Positions 31,691 through 40,874 of a stretch of 64,000 nucleotides of DNA are shown here, piece by piece. Numbering within the stretch: position 1 is the stretch's first letter; every line of letters begins with the position of its first letter. Both the position numbers and the translations under genes were made by a program. Source of the DNA: Phytopseudomonas daroniae (GTDB lineage: Bacteria; Pseudomonadota; Gammaproteobacteria; Pseudomonadales; Pseudomonadaceae); the NCBI RefSeq assembly GCF_004327285.1, contig NZ_QJUI01000017.1, positions 1 through 64,000 of the forward strand, read 5' to 3'. The notes below the pieces were generated by a model. The model ran no database searches. It saw only the letters and a program-made list of their open reading frames with translations, and was not told the origin of the DNA.

Positions 31691-31876
31691 CGCACTGGTG
31701 AAGTGCGCGGGCTCGGCGTCGTACCGGCCATGGATGGCGCGCAAAGCCGCGATGCGACGCATGCTCGGACGCTCGTCGATGTCGCTCGCGAAGTCTGTCT
31801 GCTGGCGATCAAATGCGAGGGAACACGCAGCAGAGACTGCCGGCATGCCCTGCTCAACCTAGCTCGGTCGAATGCC
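31691..31876. other. gap between IS-like remnant and proX, no gene assigned
   Basis: On the minus strand one frame stays open for about 60 codons from near the proX stop (EQGMPAVSAACSLAFDRQ, then TDFASDIDERPSMRRIAAL) and ends at a TAG near 31677. It has coding-like composition but no start codon with a ribosome site and I do not recognise it. It may be the tail of a broken gene. The rest of 31356-31590 shows only the stem-loop at 31491-31520. Confidence 0.3.
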
Positions 31877-32911
31877 TCAACCGCCAGTCTTGGCCTGGCT
31901 CATCCAGGCGTCGAAGGTCGCCTGGTTTTCACTGATCCAGGCATCGGCCAGTTTACGAATATTGCGCTCGCTGGCGCCCTCTTCACTGATGGACTTCTCC
32001 CAGTAGGACCAGGTGTCGCGAGAGAACGAAGCCTGCTCGGTAAAGGTCTTGACCGCCGGGTTGGCGGCGATGAAGTCCTTGTTGGCCACCGGCATCCAGT
32101 TCCAGGCGGCCATCGCCATGCGGCACGGATCAGCACCGCCGGCGCATCCCGGAACCCCCGGAGTCAATGCCGAGCCAGCATTCGGCACGCTGGATGGCAG
32201 CGCATCGAACGGCGTCGGCAGCCAAACCACGTCCTTGCCCGGCACCAGAGAATTGGTCATCCACGAAGGAATCCACGCGTAGAAAAACACCGGCTCGCCG
32301 CGTTTCTCGCGGGCGATCACTTCGAACATCAAGGCCTCGTATTTGCCGCGTACCGAAGAGATGGTGTCCTTGAGCCCGAACTCGTCCAACTGGTACTCCA
32401 CGACATCGCCGCAACTCCAGCCCGGATCACAGTTGATCAGTTCAGCCTTGCCGTTCTTGCCGAAGAGACCGGCTATCTTCGGATCTTTCAGTTGCTCGAG
32501 GGAGGTGATGCCGTAGGCGTCAGCGGTCTTCTTATCGATCAGGTAGCCATTGTAACCGCCGCCCTGAATCAATCCCTCGCCGAGCGTTTGCGCGTACTTC
32601 TCGACCTTGTCGAAACCTGGCTTACGCTGTGGGAAATTCAGATCCATGGCGATGTCCAGATCACCTTGGGCAGCGGCCTGGAAAAACAGGTTCGAATTGA
32701 TCGTACTCACTCTGACACCATAGCCCAGCTGCTCGAACGCCTGTCGGGTGATTTGGGTCAGCACGTAGTTGGCGCCCATGCTGTCAGACTGTGCCAGGCG
32801 GATCGTTTTGCCCTCTCCGGGCAGATCGGCCGCCGCTGCGCTGCCCAGTGTCGCGACGACGAAGAAGCTCGCGGCGACCGTTTCAAGCACGCTCTTGAAC
32901 CTGTATTTCAT
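31877..32911 (-). CDS. proX: glycine betaine/quaternary ammonium ABC transporter substrate-binding protein (ProX-like)
   Basis: 344 residues with a signal peptide ending AAAA before DLPGEGKTIRL. OpuAC-type blocks are visible: QITRQAFEQLGYGVRVST, GDLDIAMDLNFPQR, NCDPGWSCGDVVEYQLDEFG and VFFYAWIPSWM. The aromatic-rich stretches (WSCG, FYAWIPSW, MAAWNWMP) could form the cation-binding box. It captures a betaine in the periplasm for ProVW. It lies last in the run proV-proW-proX, 109 bp behind proW. Because catabolic genes precede it on the same strand, the ligand may be a carbon/nitrogen source such as trigonelline and not an osmolyte. Confidence 0.9.
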   Translation of the reverse strand: MKYRFKSVLETVAASFFVVATLGSAAAADLPGEGKTIRLAQSDSMGANYVLTQITRQAFEQLGYGVRVSTINSNLFFQAAAQGDLDIAMDLNFPQRKPGFDKVEKYAQTLGEGLIQGGGYNGYLIDKKTADAYGITSLEQLKDPKIAGLFGKNGKAELINCDPGWSCGDVVEYQLDEFGLKDTISSVRGKYEALMFEVIAREKRGEPVFFYAWIPSWMTNSLVPGKDVVWLPTPFDALPSSVPNAGSALTPGVPGCAGGADPCRMAMAAWNWMPVANKDFIAANPAVKTFTEQASFSRDTWSYWEKSISEEGASERNIRKLADAWISENQATFDAWMSQAKTGG

Positions 32912-33020
32912 GATGCCCCCTTGACCTATCCATTAGTGATGGCAGTTGCTTCTCGTAGCCAGATCGCGGCCATGAACACCGTCGCTCATTGTTATTCCAT
33001 GGCTCAGCGGCCTCGTCTCC

Positions 33021-33920
33021 TCAGGCGTTGACCTGGTGGGGCCTGATGAGCCTTTTGAACAGCGACTTACGCTTGCCTCGCTTCACCGGATGGGCGAGCT
33101 TTTGCGTGATGCGGTCGAGCATCATGGCCAGCAGCACGATGGCGATGCCACCCACTGCCGCGCGTCCGACATCCAGCCGGCCCAACCCCTGCAGCACGAC
33201 CAGTCCCAATCCTTCGGCACCGATCATCGCCACCACCACCGACATCACCATCGCCGTGAGCACGGTCTGATTGAGGCCGCCGAGTATGGTCGGGATGGCC
33301 ATCGGTAGCTGGATTTCCCAGAGCAATTGACGTTTGTCGGCGCCGAATGCCAGCCCGGCCTCGACGATCTCCTGATCGACCATGCGGATGCCCAGGTAGG
33401 TGAAGCGAATCAGCGGCGGCACGGCGGCGATCACCACGGCGACTTCGCCGGACACGGTACCGACACCGAAGAGCATCACCACCGGCACCAGGTAAACGAA
33501 GGTCGGCGTGGTCTGCATGATGTCGAGGATCGGTCGCACCACACCCCAGACCTTCTCGCTGCGAGCGCAGAGAATGCCCATGGGAATGCCGATGATCAGG
33601 CAGAAAATAATCGCTGTGGTGATCAGCGAAAGTGTAGTCATCGCTTCATCCCAAACGCCCAGCATCGCGATAACGACCAGAGCCACGGCGCTGAACAGCG
33701 CGATCCCGATACTGGCGGCGCGATAGGCGATCAGAAACATCAGCACCACCATCACCGGGAACGGGATGGCATGCAGCACGTAATCGTTGAACGCCAGCAG
33801 GTTTTCAACCGGCCAGCGGATCGCCATGAAAACCGGTCGGAAATAGATGCCCAGCCACTGAACGCTGTCAGAAATCCAGCTATCCACCGGAAAAACGGCA
33901 AGGTTTTGTGCCTCAAGCAT
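33021..33920 (-). CDS. proW: glycine betaine/quaternary ammonium ABC transporter permease (ProW-like)
   Basis: 299 residues from ATG 33920 (MLEAQNLAVFPVDSWISD). Six or so spans and the permease loop are visible, with VRPILDIMQTTPTFVYLVPV and IRMVDQEIVEAGLAFGADKRQLLWEIQLPMAIPTI (EAA loop; written here in parts: EIVEAGLAFGA, LWEIQLPMA). The start overlaps the end of proV by 8 bp, so the two are coupled. The C-terminus is basic (KRGKRKSLFKRLIRPHQ). It forms the membrane channel of the betaine importer. Confidence 0.92.
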   Translation of the reverse strand: MLEAQNLAVFPVDSWISDSVQWLGIYFRPVFMAIRWPVENLLAFNDYVLHAIPFPVMVVLMFLIAYRAASIGIALFSAVALVVIAMLGVWDEAMTTLSLITTAIIFCLIIGIPMGILCARSEKVWGVVRPILDIMQTTPTFVYLVPVVMLFGVGTVSGEVAVVIAAVPPLIRFTYLGIRMVDQEIVEAGLAFGADKRQLLWEIQLPMAIPTILGGLNQTVLTAMVMSVVVAMIGAEGLGLVVLQGLGRLDVGRAAVGGIAIVLLAMMLDRITQKLAHPVKRGKRKSLFKRLIRPHQVNA

Positions 33921-35118
33921 GTCGTGCCCCTTCTTGTAAGAGATTGCGCGGCGAGGAGACGGTGCCGATGCATTCGAGAATGTTTTCCGGCTCCAGGGTT
34001 CCAAGGAATGCTCCACCCTCGTCAATCACGGCCACCGGCTGATCATTTTTCAGCAAGCGCGCAACATCGATCAGCTTGGCGTCGGCCGCGACGCTGACGA
34101 AGTTGGTCGAGAGCAGATTGGTCGCTGGCTCGCCAGCGCGAACCTGGCGCAGCGACTGAGCATCGAGCACCCCTATCACGCGGTTGCTGGCAGTGAGCAC
34201 AAACCCGCCCTGACGCAGCGCCTTCTGGTCGGCAACGATCCGGCCGGCATCGCTGTCCATGACGGTCGCCGCTGACTGCATGACCGAACGGGCGTCGAAC
34301 AGCCGGGAACGATCGACTTCGCGGGTGAAGCCACATACGTACTCGCTGCCCGGTTCAAGCACGATGGACTGCGGCGTGCCTTCACGCACGACCTGCCCGT
34401 CGGCCATGATCGCGATGCGTGTACCGAGCTTGAGCGCTTCCTGGAAATCGTGGGTGATGAACAAAATGGTTTTCTTCAGGGTGCGTTGCAGGCGCAGCAA
34501 CTCGTCCTGCATCTCGCTGCGGATCAGCGGATCCAGCGCACTGAAGGCTTCATCCATGATCAGCACATCGGCATCGGTGGTCAGCGCCCGAGCCAGGCCG
34601 ACCCGTTGGCGCATGCCCCCGGAAAGCTCGTGGGGATAGTGATAGGCCCACTTCGACAGACCGACCACCGACAGCACTTCTTCGGCGCGCTGACGACGCT
34701 GGGCAAGCGGGATGCCACGCAGCTTCAGCCCGAACTCGGTGTTCTCGATAATGGATTTGTTCGGCAACAGCGCGAAATGCTGAAAGACCATGGAAATGCG
34801 CGTACGGCGAATCTCACGCAGGTCTTTGTCGTTCAGAGTGACGATGTCCTGACCATCGAGCAGAATCTTACCCGCCGTCGGCTCGTTCAAGCGGTTGATA
34901 CAGCGTGCGAGCGTGGATTTCCCCGAACCGGAGAGCCCCATGATCATGTAGATCGCACCGCTGGGAACCGACAGCGAGACGTCGTTGAGGCCAACCACCA
35001 TGCTGGTCTCGGCCAGTATCCGATCCTTGCTCGCGCCTTGCGCCAAGAGCTCCATGGCCCTCTGCGGAATCGAGGAAAAGACCTTGTACAGGTTCTCAAT
35101 CTTCAAACGTTCACTCAC
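33913..35118 (-). CDS. proV: glycine betaine/quaternary ammonium ABC transporter ATPase (ProV-like)
   Basis: 401 residues from GTG 35118, chosen because GGAGG lies 5 bases upstream; an ATG at 35130 has no ribosome site. Walker A is GLSGSGKST, the signature LSGGMRQRVGLARAL and Walker B VLIMDEAFSALD. The C-terminal third (from SRLFDARSVMQSAATVM) holds two CBS-like halves (GFVLTASNRVIGVLDAQ, PVAVIDEGGAFLGTLEPEN), which in ProV/OpuAA sense ionic strength. It powers the importer. It lies 184 bp after the NIPSNAP gene and may be read from the same long transcript or its own promoter. Confidence 0.93.
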   Translation of the reverse strand: MSERLKIENLYKVFSSIPQRAMELLAQGASKDRILAETSMVVGLNDVSLSVPSGAIYMIMGLSGSGKSTLARCINRLNEPTAGKILLDGQDIVTLNDKDLREIRRTRISMVFQHFALLPNKSIIENTEFGLKLRGIPLAQRRQRAEEVLSVVGLSKWAYHYPHELSGGMRQRVGLARALTTDADVLIMDEAFSALDPLIRSEMQDELLRLQRTLKKTILFITHDFQEALKLGTRIAIMADGQVVREGTPQSIVLEPGSEYVCGFTREVDRSRLFDARSVMQSAATVMDSDAGRIVADQKALRQGGFVLTASNRVIGVLDAQSLRQVRAGEPATNLLSTNFVSVAADAKLIDVARLLKNDQPVAVIDEGGAFLGTLEPENILECIGTVSSPRNLLQEGARHA

Positions 35119-35302
35119 CTGTGCCTCCATTTATTATGAGATGCAGAATTTTCCAGACCGCGATCTGTTGGCTATGGCAGTTACTGGCGACGGCGCCCGC
35201 CCCTTCAGGGGTCTACTAGGCACTGCGCTTTTCTATCGGTGAGCAAGCACGCATCAGCAAACGGGCTCAATGGCGTGGCCTCTTGGCCATGCTCTTTTAT
35301 AT

Positions 35303-35617
35303 TCATTGCAACGGGGAAAAGTCGGTCGGTAACAGGATGCGATTCTCCGAATTCTCGATAAGGGCCGTGAGCCTGGGAATGAACGCCTGCCAGCGAGGAT
35401 CCAGAGCCAATAGCTGGCGGCGGTGTTGCCGATCCTCGAAGCTGTCGTAGGCCCACAAGTGGACGATATGGCTCAATGGGCCGATTTCAGTGACGAAGTA
35501 GCCGATCAGGCGCCCGAGTATCGGCTGCTGAATCGCCAGGCCTTCTTCGCGTACCAGCGCAAGGTACCGGCCCATCTGCCCCGAACGGATGCGATAGATG
35601 CGTTCTTCGAGGATCAT
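35303..35617 (-). CDS. NIPSNAP family protein
   Basis: 104 residues from ATG 35617, overlapping the stop of the hydrolase gene (ATGA). MILEERIYRIRSGQMGRYLA, SHIVHLWAYDSFEDRQHRRQ and LIENSENRILLPTDFSPL are the small ferredoxin-like alpha/beta blocks of this family. NIPSNAP proteins often sit in catabolic operons with oxygenases and hydrolases; their reaction is not known. Coupled translation suggests that it belongs to the same pathway as the hydrolase and the monooxygenase. Confidence 0.82.
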   Translation of the reverse strand: MILEERIYRIRSGQMGRYLALVREEGLAIQQPILGRLIGYFVTEIGPLSHIVHLWAYDSFEDRQHRRQLLALDPRWQAFIPRLTALIENSENRILLPTDFSPLQ

Positions 35618-36444
35618 GCCCGATCCCTGCTTGCCGTCGTCGCTTGCAGTAGGAAGCCCTGCATCATCGACGCCACCAGTTCCGGTGCCTCGGTCAGAAT
35701 CGAATGGCGCAAGCCGGGCAGAATGCACAGGCGCGATCCTCTTATGCGCTCATGCATGAACGATGCCATACGAGGATTGGAGCCGGCATCGTCAGCCCCG
35801 GTGGCGATCAGGGTCGGGCAACGGATCTGCTCGATCACATCGCCGAAGTCGTTCTGCGCCAGTACCCTGTAGGCCGCCGCATAACACTCGGGGTCATTCT
35901 GCGCGTTGCGCTGGCGTAACTGCGCGACCAGCTCAGGGTTCTTCATCTGAAAGTCTTCGCTCAGCCAGCGCGACAGCGAAGCGTCGTAATGCGAGCCGGG
36001 ATCCCCCGTCTGCAAGGCGTCCAGTCGCGCCAGCACGCGCGCTTGTTCATCCTCGTTGCGCCCAGCGACGGTGGACAGCAACACCAGCCGACGAACCCGC
36101 TGCGGATGACTCAAGGCAAGCCGTTGCGCGATCAGGCCACCCAAAGAGAACCCGGCCAGATGAAACCTGAGAAAGCCAACGGCATCGGCCAGCGCCAGTG
36201 CTTCATCGACCATCTCGTCGATCTCATAACGGCCCTTGAGCCGCGTCGAGTCGCCGTGACCGCGCAGGTCAAAGGTCAATACCGTGAAATGTTCCTTGAG
36301 CCGCTGAACCACGCCCTCCCAGGCCAGCAGGCTGGATCCGACGCCATGAATGCACAGCAGCGGCTCGGTGCCGGCACCGTCGACACGATAATTCAAGGTG
36401 ACCTTGCCGACATTCAGTCGGCGATCCCGTGCGAGGCCGCTCAT
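35614..36444 (-). CDS. alpha/beta hydrolase (candidate TgnD-like amide/enol hydrolase)
   Basis: 276 residues. The nucleophile S100 sits in AGFSLGG, the oxyanion loop is CIHGVGSS, and the acid and histidine are likely in ATGADDAGSN and LPGLRHSILTEAP. The fold is that of PcaD-like and carbon-carbon or amide hydrolases. It overlaps both neighbours (ATGA joints), between a monooxygenase and NIPSNAP. In the trigonelline route of Acinetobacter, TgnD is an alpha/beta hydrolase that splits an N-methylformamido-methylene succinate; gene context makes this one candidate, but motifs alone cannot show substrate. Confidence 0.85.
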   Translation of the reverse strand: MSGLARDRRLNVGKVTLNYRVDGAGTEPLLCIHGVGSSLLAWEGVVQRLKEHFTVLTFDLRGHGDSTRLKGRYEIDEMVDEALALADAVGFLRFHLAGFSLGGLIAQRLALSHPQRVRRLVLLSTVAGRNEDEQARVLARLDALQTGDPGSHYDASLSRWLSEDFQMKNPELVAQLRQRNAQNDPECYAAAYRVLAQNDFGDVIEQIRCPTLIATGADDAGSNPRMASFMHERIRGSRLCILPGLRHSILTEAPELVASMMQGFLLQATTASRDRA

Positions 36445-37517
36445 AGGCTCAGCGCCCGTTGCCGGTCGCGCTGATGCCCACGCTCGGCGAAGAACGGCAT
36501 GACTTCATCGATGAACAGGCGCAACGTCTGCCTCTGTTGCTCGAACGGCAGGTTGAAACTCAGTCCCAGGCAGTACTGGTCGACCCCGGCCGCCTCGTAG
36601 TCCAGCAATTTCTCGATGACCTCCTCGGGCGTACCGAACATCAGGTTGCGACGAATGCTTTCCGGGTTGTAGTTCTCCTTGCCCTTCACGCTCTCGAAGG
36701 ATACGGCTTCAGGAAAACCATCCCTCACCGTGCCGATGTTCTGCATGAGGTTCTCGAAGGTGCGCCCGAAATCCATGCTGTGGCGCACCGGCACCTCCCA
36801 GTCATCGGGTTTGGCGTACACACACGTACGCCGCTGCATCATGAAACGCGGACGCGGCATTTCGGGATGATCGGCCACGGCCTTTTCGAACTTCTCGCTG
36901 AGCACCCGGATTTCAGCGGCAGGCAGAGAAAGCGGCGTGGACATGATGTTCGCACCGATACTCAAGGCCCAGTCGAAGGTGCCCGGATCACGGGCCGCCA
37001 CCCAGATCGGCGGGGTCTTCTGCAAGGGCTTGGGCACGGCCGCGGTCAGCGGGAAATTCCAGTAATGTCCCACATGGGCGTAATCTCCCTGCCAGAGCTT
37101 CTGCACCGCCGGCAGCAGTTCCTTCATGTAGCCGACGCCTTCACGCTGCTGCACACCGGGGTTCATGCGGTCGAATTCATACTGGTAAGAGCCGCGAGCG
37201 ATACCGAACTCCAGACGGCCATCGATCAAGTGATCGCACAGCGCGGCTTCGGCAGCCAGGCGGATCGGATTCCAGTACGCCGCCGCGAGCGTGCCGGTGC
37301 CGAGACGAATCCGCTGGGTGTGCTGGCCGAGCCAGACCAGGGTCTGGAACGGGTTGGGCGCAATGGTGCACTCGAGCGTGTGGTGCTCGGATGTCCATAG
37401 CGTTTCGAAACCACCTTCATCGGCCATCCGCGCAAGCTCCAGCACGTTGGCGATGACGGTTTTCATGGACACATTCGGCGACGAGCGTTCCATGCTGATG
37501 GCAACTGCGAATTTCAT
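36441..37517 (-). CDS. LLM-class flavin-dependent monooxygenase (bacterial luciferase-like, candidate TgnB-like)
   Basis: 358 residues of the luciferase-like branch, not the NtaA type. MKFAVAISMERSSPNVSMKT, LWTSEHHTLECTIAPNPFQT, LGTGTLAAAYWNPIRLAAEA and LEFGIARGSYQYEFDRMNPG are the FMN-barrel blocks. In two-component ring-opening monooxygenases such enzymes use FMNH2 from a reductase like that at 39077. It lies between an aldehyde dehydrogenase and the hydrolase, the same set as in trigonelline degradation (TgnB is the oxygenase). The substrate is inferred from context. Confidence 0.88.
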   Translation of the reverse strand: MKFAVAISMERSSPNVSMKTVIANVLELARMADEGGFETLWTSEHHTLECTIAPNPFQTLVWLGQHTQRIRLGTGTLAAAYWNPIRLAAEAALCDHLIDGRLEFGIARGSYQYEFDRMNPGVQQREGVGYMKELLPAVQKLWQGDYAHVGHYWNFPLTAAVPKPLQKTPPIWVAARDPGTFDWALSIGANIMSTPLSLPAAEIRVLSEKFEKAVADHPEMPRPRFMMQRRTCVYAKPDDWEVPVRHSMDFGRTFENLMQNIGTVRDGFPEAVSFESVKGKENYNPESIRRNLMFGTPEEVIEKLLDYEAAGVDQYCLGLSFNLPFEQQRQTLRLFIDEVMPFFAERGHQRDRQRALSL

Positions 37518-37550
37518 GCGTATCCCCCTGGGCAGACGCTTGGTGGAGAA

Positions 37551-39062
37551 TCAGCGCAGACGGATCACGAACGGATCCTGCATAGCGCCGGAATAATCAA
37601 TGACGATGTTCTTCGCGCGCGAGAATTCGCGCATCACGTCGAAGCCGCCGCGGCGCCCGTAGCCGCTGTCCTTGAAACCGCCATTGGCGGACATGTAGGC
37701 GGCCGAGCGATAGGTGTTGATCCATACCGTGCCGGCATCGATGCGGCTGGCGAAGCGCATGGCACGATCGATGTTCTGGGTCCACACGCCCGAGGCCAGA
37801 CCGTAGGGTGTGTCGTTGGCCAGGGCGATCATTTCCTCTTCCGAGGAGAACGGCGCCACACCCACCACCGGGCCGAACAACTCGTCGCGCATGAAAGTCA
37901 TGTCGTTGCTGGCATTGGCCATCACCGTGGGCTCGAAATACCACCCCTGGGCCAACTCGGAACTGGCTGGCCGCTTGCCCCCGACGGCTACGCGCGCGCC
38001 CTGGCTCGCGCCCGAGGCCACGTAATGCTGGAGCTTTTGCAGTTGTGCCTGCAACGCCAGCGGGCCGATGTCAGTACCCTCCTCCATCGGATGACCGACG
38101 GTGATACGTTGCGTACGGGCTACCAGCGCCTCGACGAAGCGCTCGTAGATGCTGGCCTCGACGAAGCAACGTGATCCCGCCACGCAAGTCTGCCCGGCAG
38201 CGGCGAATACGCCGGAGACCACACCGTTGACCGCTTTTTCGATATCGACGTCGGCGAACACCACATGGGGCGATTTACCACCCAGCTCCATCTGACAAGG
38301 TGCCAGGTTGTTCGCCGCATTGCCGGCGATGCGCCGCCCGGTGTCAGTGCTGCCGGTGAAGACGTACTTGTCGACATCCGGGTGCCGGGTCAGGGCTTCA
38401 CCGGTGACGGCGCCACCGCCGCTGACCACGTTGACCACGCCCGCCGGGAAGCCGGCCTGCATGATCAGCTCGGCCAGCGCCAGGGTCGACGCAGTGGCAT
38501 GTTCGGAGGGCTTGATGACCACGGTGTTGCCGATGGCCAGGCATGGCGCGAGGGTGCCGGTCAGCAGCATCAGCGGTGAATTCCACGGGGTGATCATGCC
38601 GATCACACCCAGCGGCTCGCGAATATTGAAGTTCAACTGGTCGAGCTTGTTCACCGGAATCGTGTCGCCTTGCAGCTTGTCCGCCATTCCTGCGAAGTAG
38701 GTGTACGAGTCCGGCAAGGCCCGCATCTGAGCACGCATCTCACGTAGCAGCTTGCCGTTGTCCCGAGTTTCCAGCAGGGCCAGTTGCTCGGCGTTCTCCA
38801 GCACCAGCTCAGCCAGACGGCGAACCAGCTTGCCACGCTCGGTCTGGGTCATGCGCCGCCAGGCGGGGCTGAGGAATGCCTGGCGGGCGGAGCGCACGGC
38901 ACGATCCACATCACCGGCATCGGCCTCGGCAAACTGATACCAGGCCTGCCCGGTGGTGGGGTCGAAGCTGTCGACATAGCGGCCGCTGCCGGGGGCTGTG
39001 TATAGCCCATCGATGAACAGGTCGAGGCGCTTACCTTCGAGTGAGTGAACCGTCGTTTTCAT
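37551..39062 (-). CDS. NAD(P)+-dependent aldehyde dehydrogenase (candidate TgnC-like)
   Basis: 503 residues from ATG 39062 with AGGAAGG just upstream. The catalytic C293 is in GQTCVAGSR and the general base E259 in QMELGGKSP; the Rossmann motif is FTGSTDTGRRI. MITPWNSPLMLLTGTLAPCL and the closing FKDSGYGRRGGFDVMREFS are standard. It lies 33 bp before the monooxygenase gene on the same strand. In the trigonelline route TgnC oxidises a hydroxybutyrolactone-type semialdehyde; this is the matching step here. A general semialdehyde dehydrogenase is the alternative. Confidence 0.93.
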   Translation of the reverse strand: MKTTVHSLEGKRLDLFIDGLYTAPGSGRYVDSFDPTTGQAWYQFAEADAGDVDRAVRSARQAFLSPAWRRMTQTERGKLVRRLAELVLENAEQLALLETRDNGKLLREMRAQMRALPDSYTYFAGMADKLQGDTIPVNKLDQLNFNIREPLGVIGMITPWNSPLMLLTGTLAPCLAIGNTVVIKPSEHATASTLALAELIMQAGFPAGVVNVVSGGGAVTGEALTRHPDVDKYVFTGSTDTGRRIAGNAANNLAPCQMELGGKSPHVVFADVDIEKAVNGVVSGVFAAAGQTCVAGSRCFVEASIYERFVEALVARTQRITVGHPMEEGTDIGPLALQAQLQKLQHYVASGASQGARVAVGGKRPASSELAQGWYFEPTVMANASNDMTFMRDELFGPVVGVAPFSSEEEMIALANDTPYGLASGVWTQNIDRAMRFASRIDAGTVWINTYRSAAYMSANGGFKDSGYGRRGGFDVMREFSRAKNIVIDYSGAMQDPFVIRLR

Positions 39063-39076
39063 GAGCCTTCCTGCTG

Positions 39077-40069
39077 TCACAGTTGTTGGTCGCGGGCGAA
39101 ATCCGCCCAGGTTCGGGCCGTCCCATCGATCACCGCCACTCTTCCGCCATCGCTTGAGCCCATGTAAATGCTGAAACGCTGGTCTTTGCGTTCACGCACG
39201 TAGCGGCGCACCACCGAACGCAACTCATTGCTCGGCATGAGCTCGTAGGGAAGCTCGTCGATAGAGAAGAAACGCAGTGAATCCGGCAACTCTTGCAACG
39301 AGCTGCTGGTATCCAGCTGCGCGCGGTAGACCAGATAGCCCGGGTCGATATCGTCGACATCGAATACCGAATAAAGAAAGGTGGACTCCGGCAGCAGCAT
39401 CAACGAGCCCTGTTCCACCGGCAGCTCGGTATTGCCGCGGCTGCGCCCCGAGACCGGCAACTCCCAGCCACCCTTGCCATCGGTGCGGAATAGGATCGAA
39501 TCGTCGCTTTCTATCAGGTATCCGCGGATCATGCCGTGGGAATCCAGCCACTTGGCAGGCAACGGCTCCTTGATGCTGGCGTAGCTACCGCGGCAGAAGC
39601 ACAGCGGCCGTTTCGGACTGGTGCCGAACGCACGAACCTGACCGATCAGCACAATGTGATCCCCGGCTTCCATGCGCTGATCCACCGTGCAGTCGAACCA
39701 GGTCAGGCTGTCGACCAGAATCGGCGCTCCCGTGTGCACGATGTCGTGCTTGACGTTCTGGAATTTATCAGGCGATTTGGAAGCGAATATCGCCGAGGTA
39801 TCCGTCTGTCCTTCGTGCAGCAGATTCACTGCAAAGCAGTCGCTGCTGGTAAAGGCTCCGTAGCTCAGCGCCGTCTTGCCGACGCACACCAGCAGCAAAG
39901 GCGGGTTCAGCGAAACGGAGGTAAAGGAATTGGCAGTCATGCCACGTGGCTGGCCGTCGACATCGTGAGTGGTGATGACAGTCACTCCGGTGGCAAAGGT
40001 GCCAAACGCCTGGCGAAGCGCACCAGGATCGATTGTTGCGTCGTTAGCGTGGGTGGTCGTACTCGACAT
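39077..40069 (-). CDS. flavin reductase with C-terminal Nudix-like extension (candidate TgnA-like reductase)
   Basis: 330 residues from ATG 40069. Residues about 12-165 are a flavin reductase (LRQAFGTFATGVTVITTHDV, RGMTANSFTSVSLNPPLLLV, CFAVNLLHEGQ, DHIVLIGQVRAFG). The remaining 160 residues look Nudix-like in strand pattern (SHGMIRGYLIESDDSILFRT, KGGWELPVSG, YLVYRAQLD, RFFSIDELPYELMPSNELRS) but I cannot find an intact Nudix box, so catalysis there is doubtful. The tail may sense a ligand, as C-terminal extensions do in some other two-component reductases. The partner is the LLM enzyme at 36441. Confidence 0.88.
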   Translation of the reverse strand: MSSTTTHANDATIDPGALRQAFGTFATGVTVITTHDVDGQPRGMTANSFTSVSLNPPLLLVCVGKTALSYGAFTSSDCFAVNLLHEGQTDTSAIFASKSPDKFQNVKHDIVHTGAPILVDSLTWFDCTVDQRMEAGDHIVLIGQVRAFGTSPKRPLCFCRGSYASIKEPLPAKWLDSHGMIRGYLIESDDSILFRTDGKGGWELPVSGRSRGNTELPVEQGSLMLLPESTFLYSVFDVDDIDPGYLVYRAQLDTSSSLQELPDSLRFFSIDELPYELMPSNELRSVVRRYVRERKDQRFSIYMGSSDGGRVAVIDGTARTWADFARDQQL

Positions 40070-40292
40070 CGAATCTGTCCTTTGTACTCGGGTATGAAAA
40101 AAGCCTAATCCCCTGCCTGCGCCTGCGCGTCCTGCGGAACGCCCCCTGTTCTTTACTAGCGCCACGAGCATTGGAAGCACGCTGCACATGGTCGATAGCG
40201 CGGTTTTCCACAACCCCAGGAAAGAACCGGAAGCCAGCTCAGCGATCAGCTTCCGGGTCATTCAGGTCGCTGGCGTAGCGGGCTCAATGGTT

Positions 40293-40874
40293 CTACCTTT
40301 GCGCTTCCATCTCGGCCATGTCCTGGAACCGGTCGGCAATACGCGGATGCGGGCGCGAACCATCGGCCGCACCAATGGCGATCAGCACCTCGTCAGGCCC
40401 CGGGGCATCGGCGATTTGGAAATTGGCGGTAAGAAAGTGCGAGCGCTTGCCGGTAGCGCTCTTGTGCACCATGGGTAGCGAGATCAGCGCGCCCGGTGCA
40501 TTTCGCACGTTGGTAAAGCTCAGAAACGCCGTACCGTCGACCGCCTCGCGGAACATGTTGCCAAAGCGCAGGGTATGGATCAGCGCGGATGCATGTTCGA
40601 TTTCGCCGTTGACGCCAACACAGGCAGCCTTGCCATAGGCTTCAACCTTGTCGGCCGGCATCAATGCCACCAGACGTTTGGTCAGCTCTTCACCCAGCGT
40701 CGGTGCCAGACGCAGGATTTCCGGTCGCAGGTCTTCGACGAAGCCCTGGCCGGCCCACGGGTTTTTCAACACCGCAGCCACGACGATCATGGTGATCGGT
40801 TGCTCGGCCTCCTTGCCACCTTCGATGAACGTCTGTTCGATGAAGGTGGAATACTTTCTTACGCGGGGATTCAT
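40293..40874 (-). CDS. AA_synth (amino acid synthesis, PF06684-like) family protein
   Basis: 193 residues from ATG 40874 (MNPRVRKYSTFIEQTFIEGG). VAAVLKNPWAGQGFVEDLRP, ALMPADKVEAYGKAACVGVN and SFTNVRNAPGALISLPMVHK match the family in my memory. Members often sit next to LLM monooxygenases, amidohydrolases and flavin reductases in nitrogen-heterocycle clusters, but the reaction is unknown. It is the first gene of the minus-strand run, divergent from the PucR-type regulator, with 223 bp before the flavin reductase. Confidence 0.8.
   Translation of the reverse strand: MNPRVRKYSTFIEQTFIEGGKEAEQPITMIVVAAVLKNPWAGQGFVEDLRPEILRLAPTLGEELTKRLVALMPADKVEAYGKAACVGVNGEIEHASALIHTLRFGNMFREAVDGTAFLSFTNVRNAPGALISLPMVHKSATGKRSHFLTANFQIADAPGPDEVLIAIGAADGSRPHPRIADRFQDMAEMEAQR

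Noticed and set aside
36441..37517. Assignment of this LLM protein as another member of the sulfur island
   Set aside because: It lacks the NtaA-type NVVTS block and C-terminal end, belongs to the luciferase-like branch and is embedded in a different catabolic operon.
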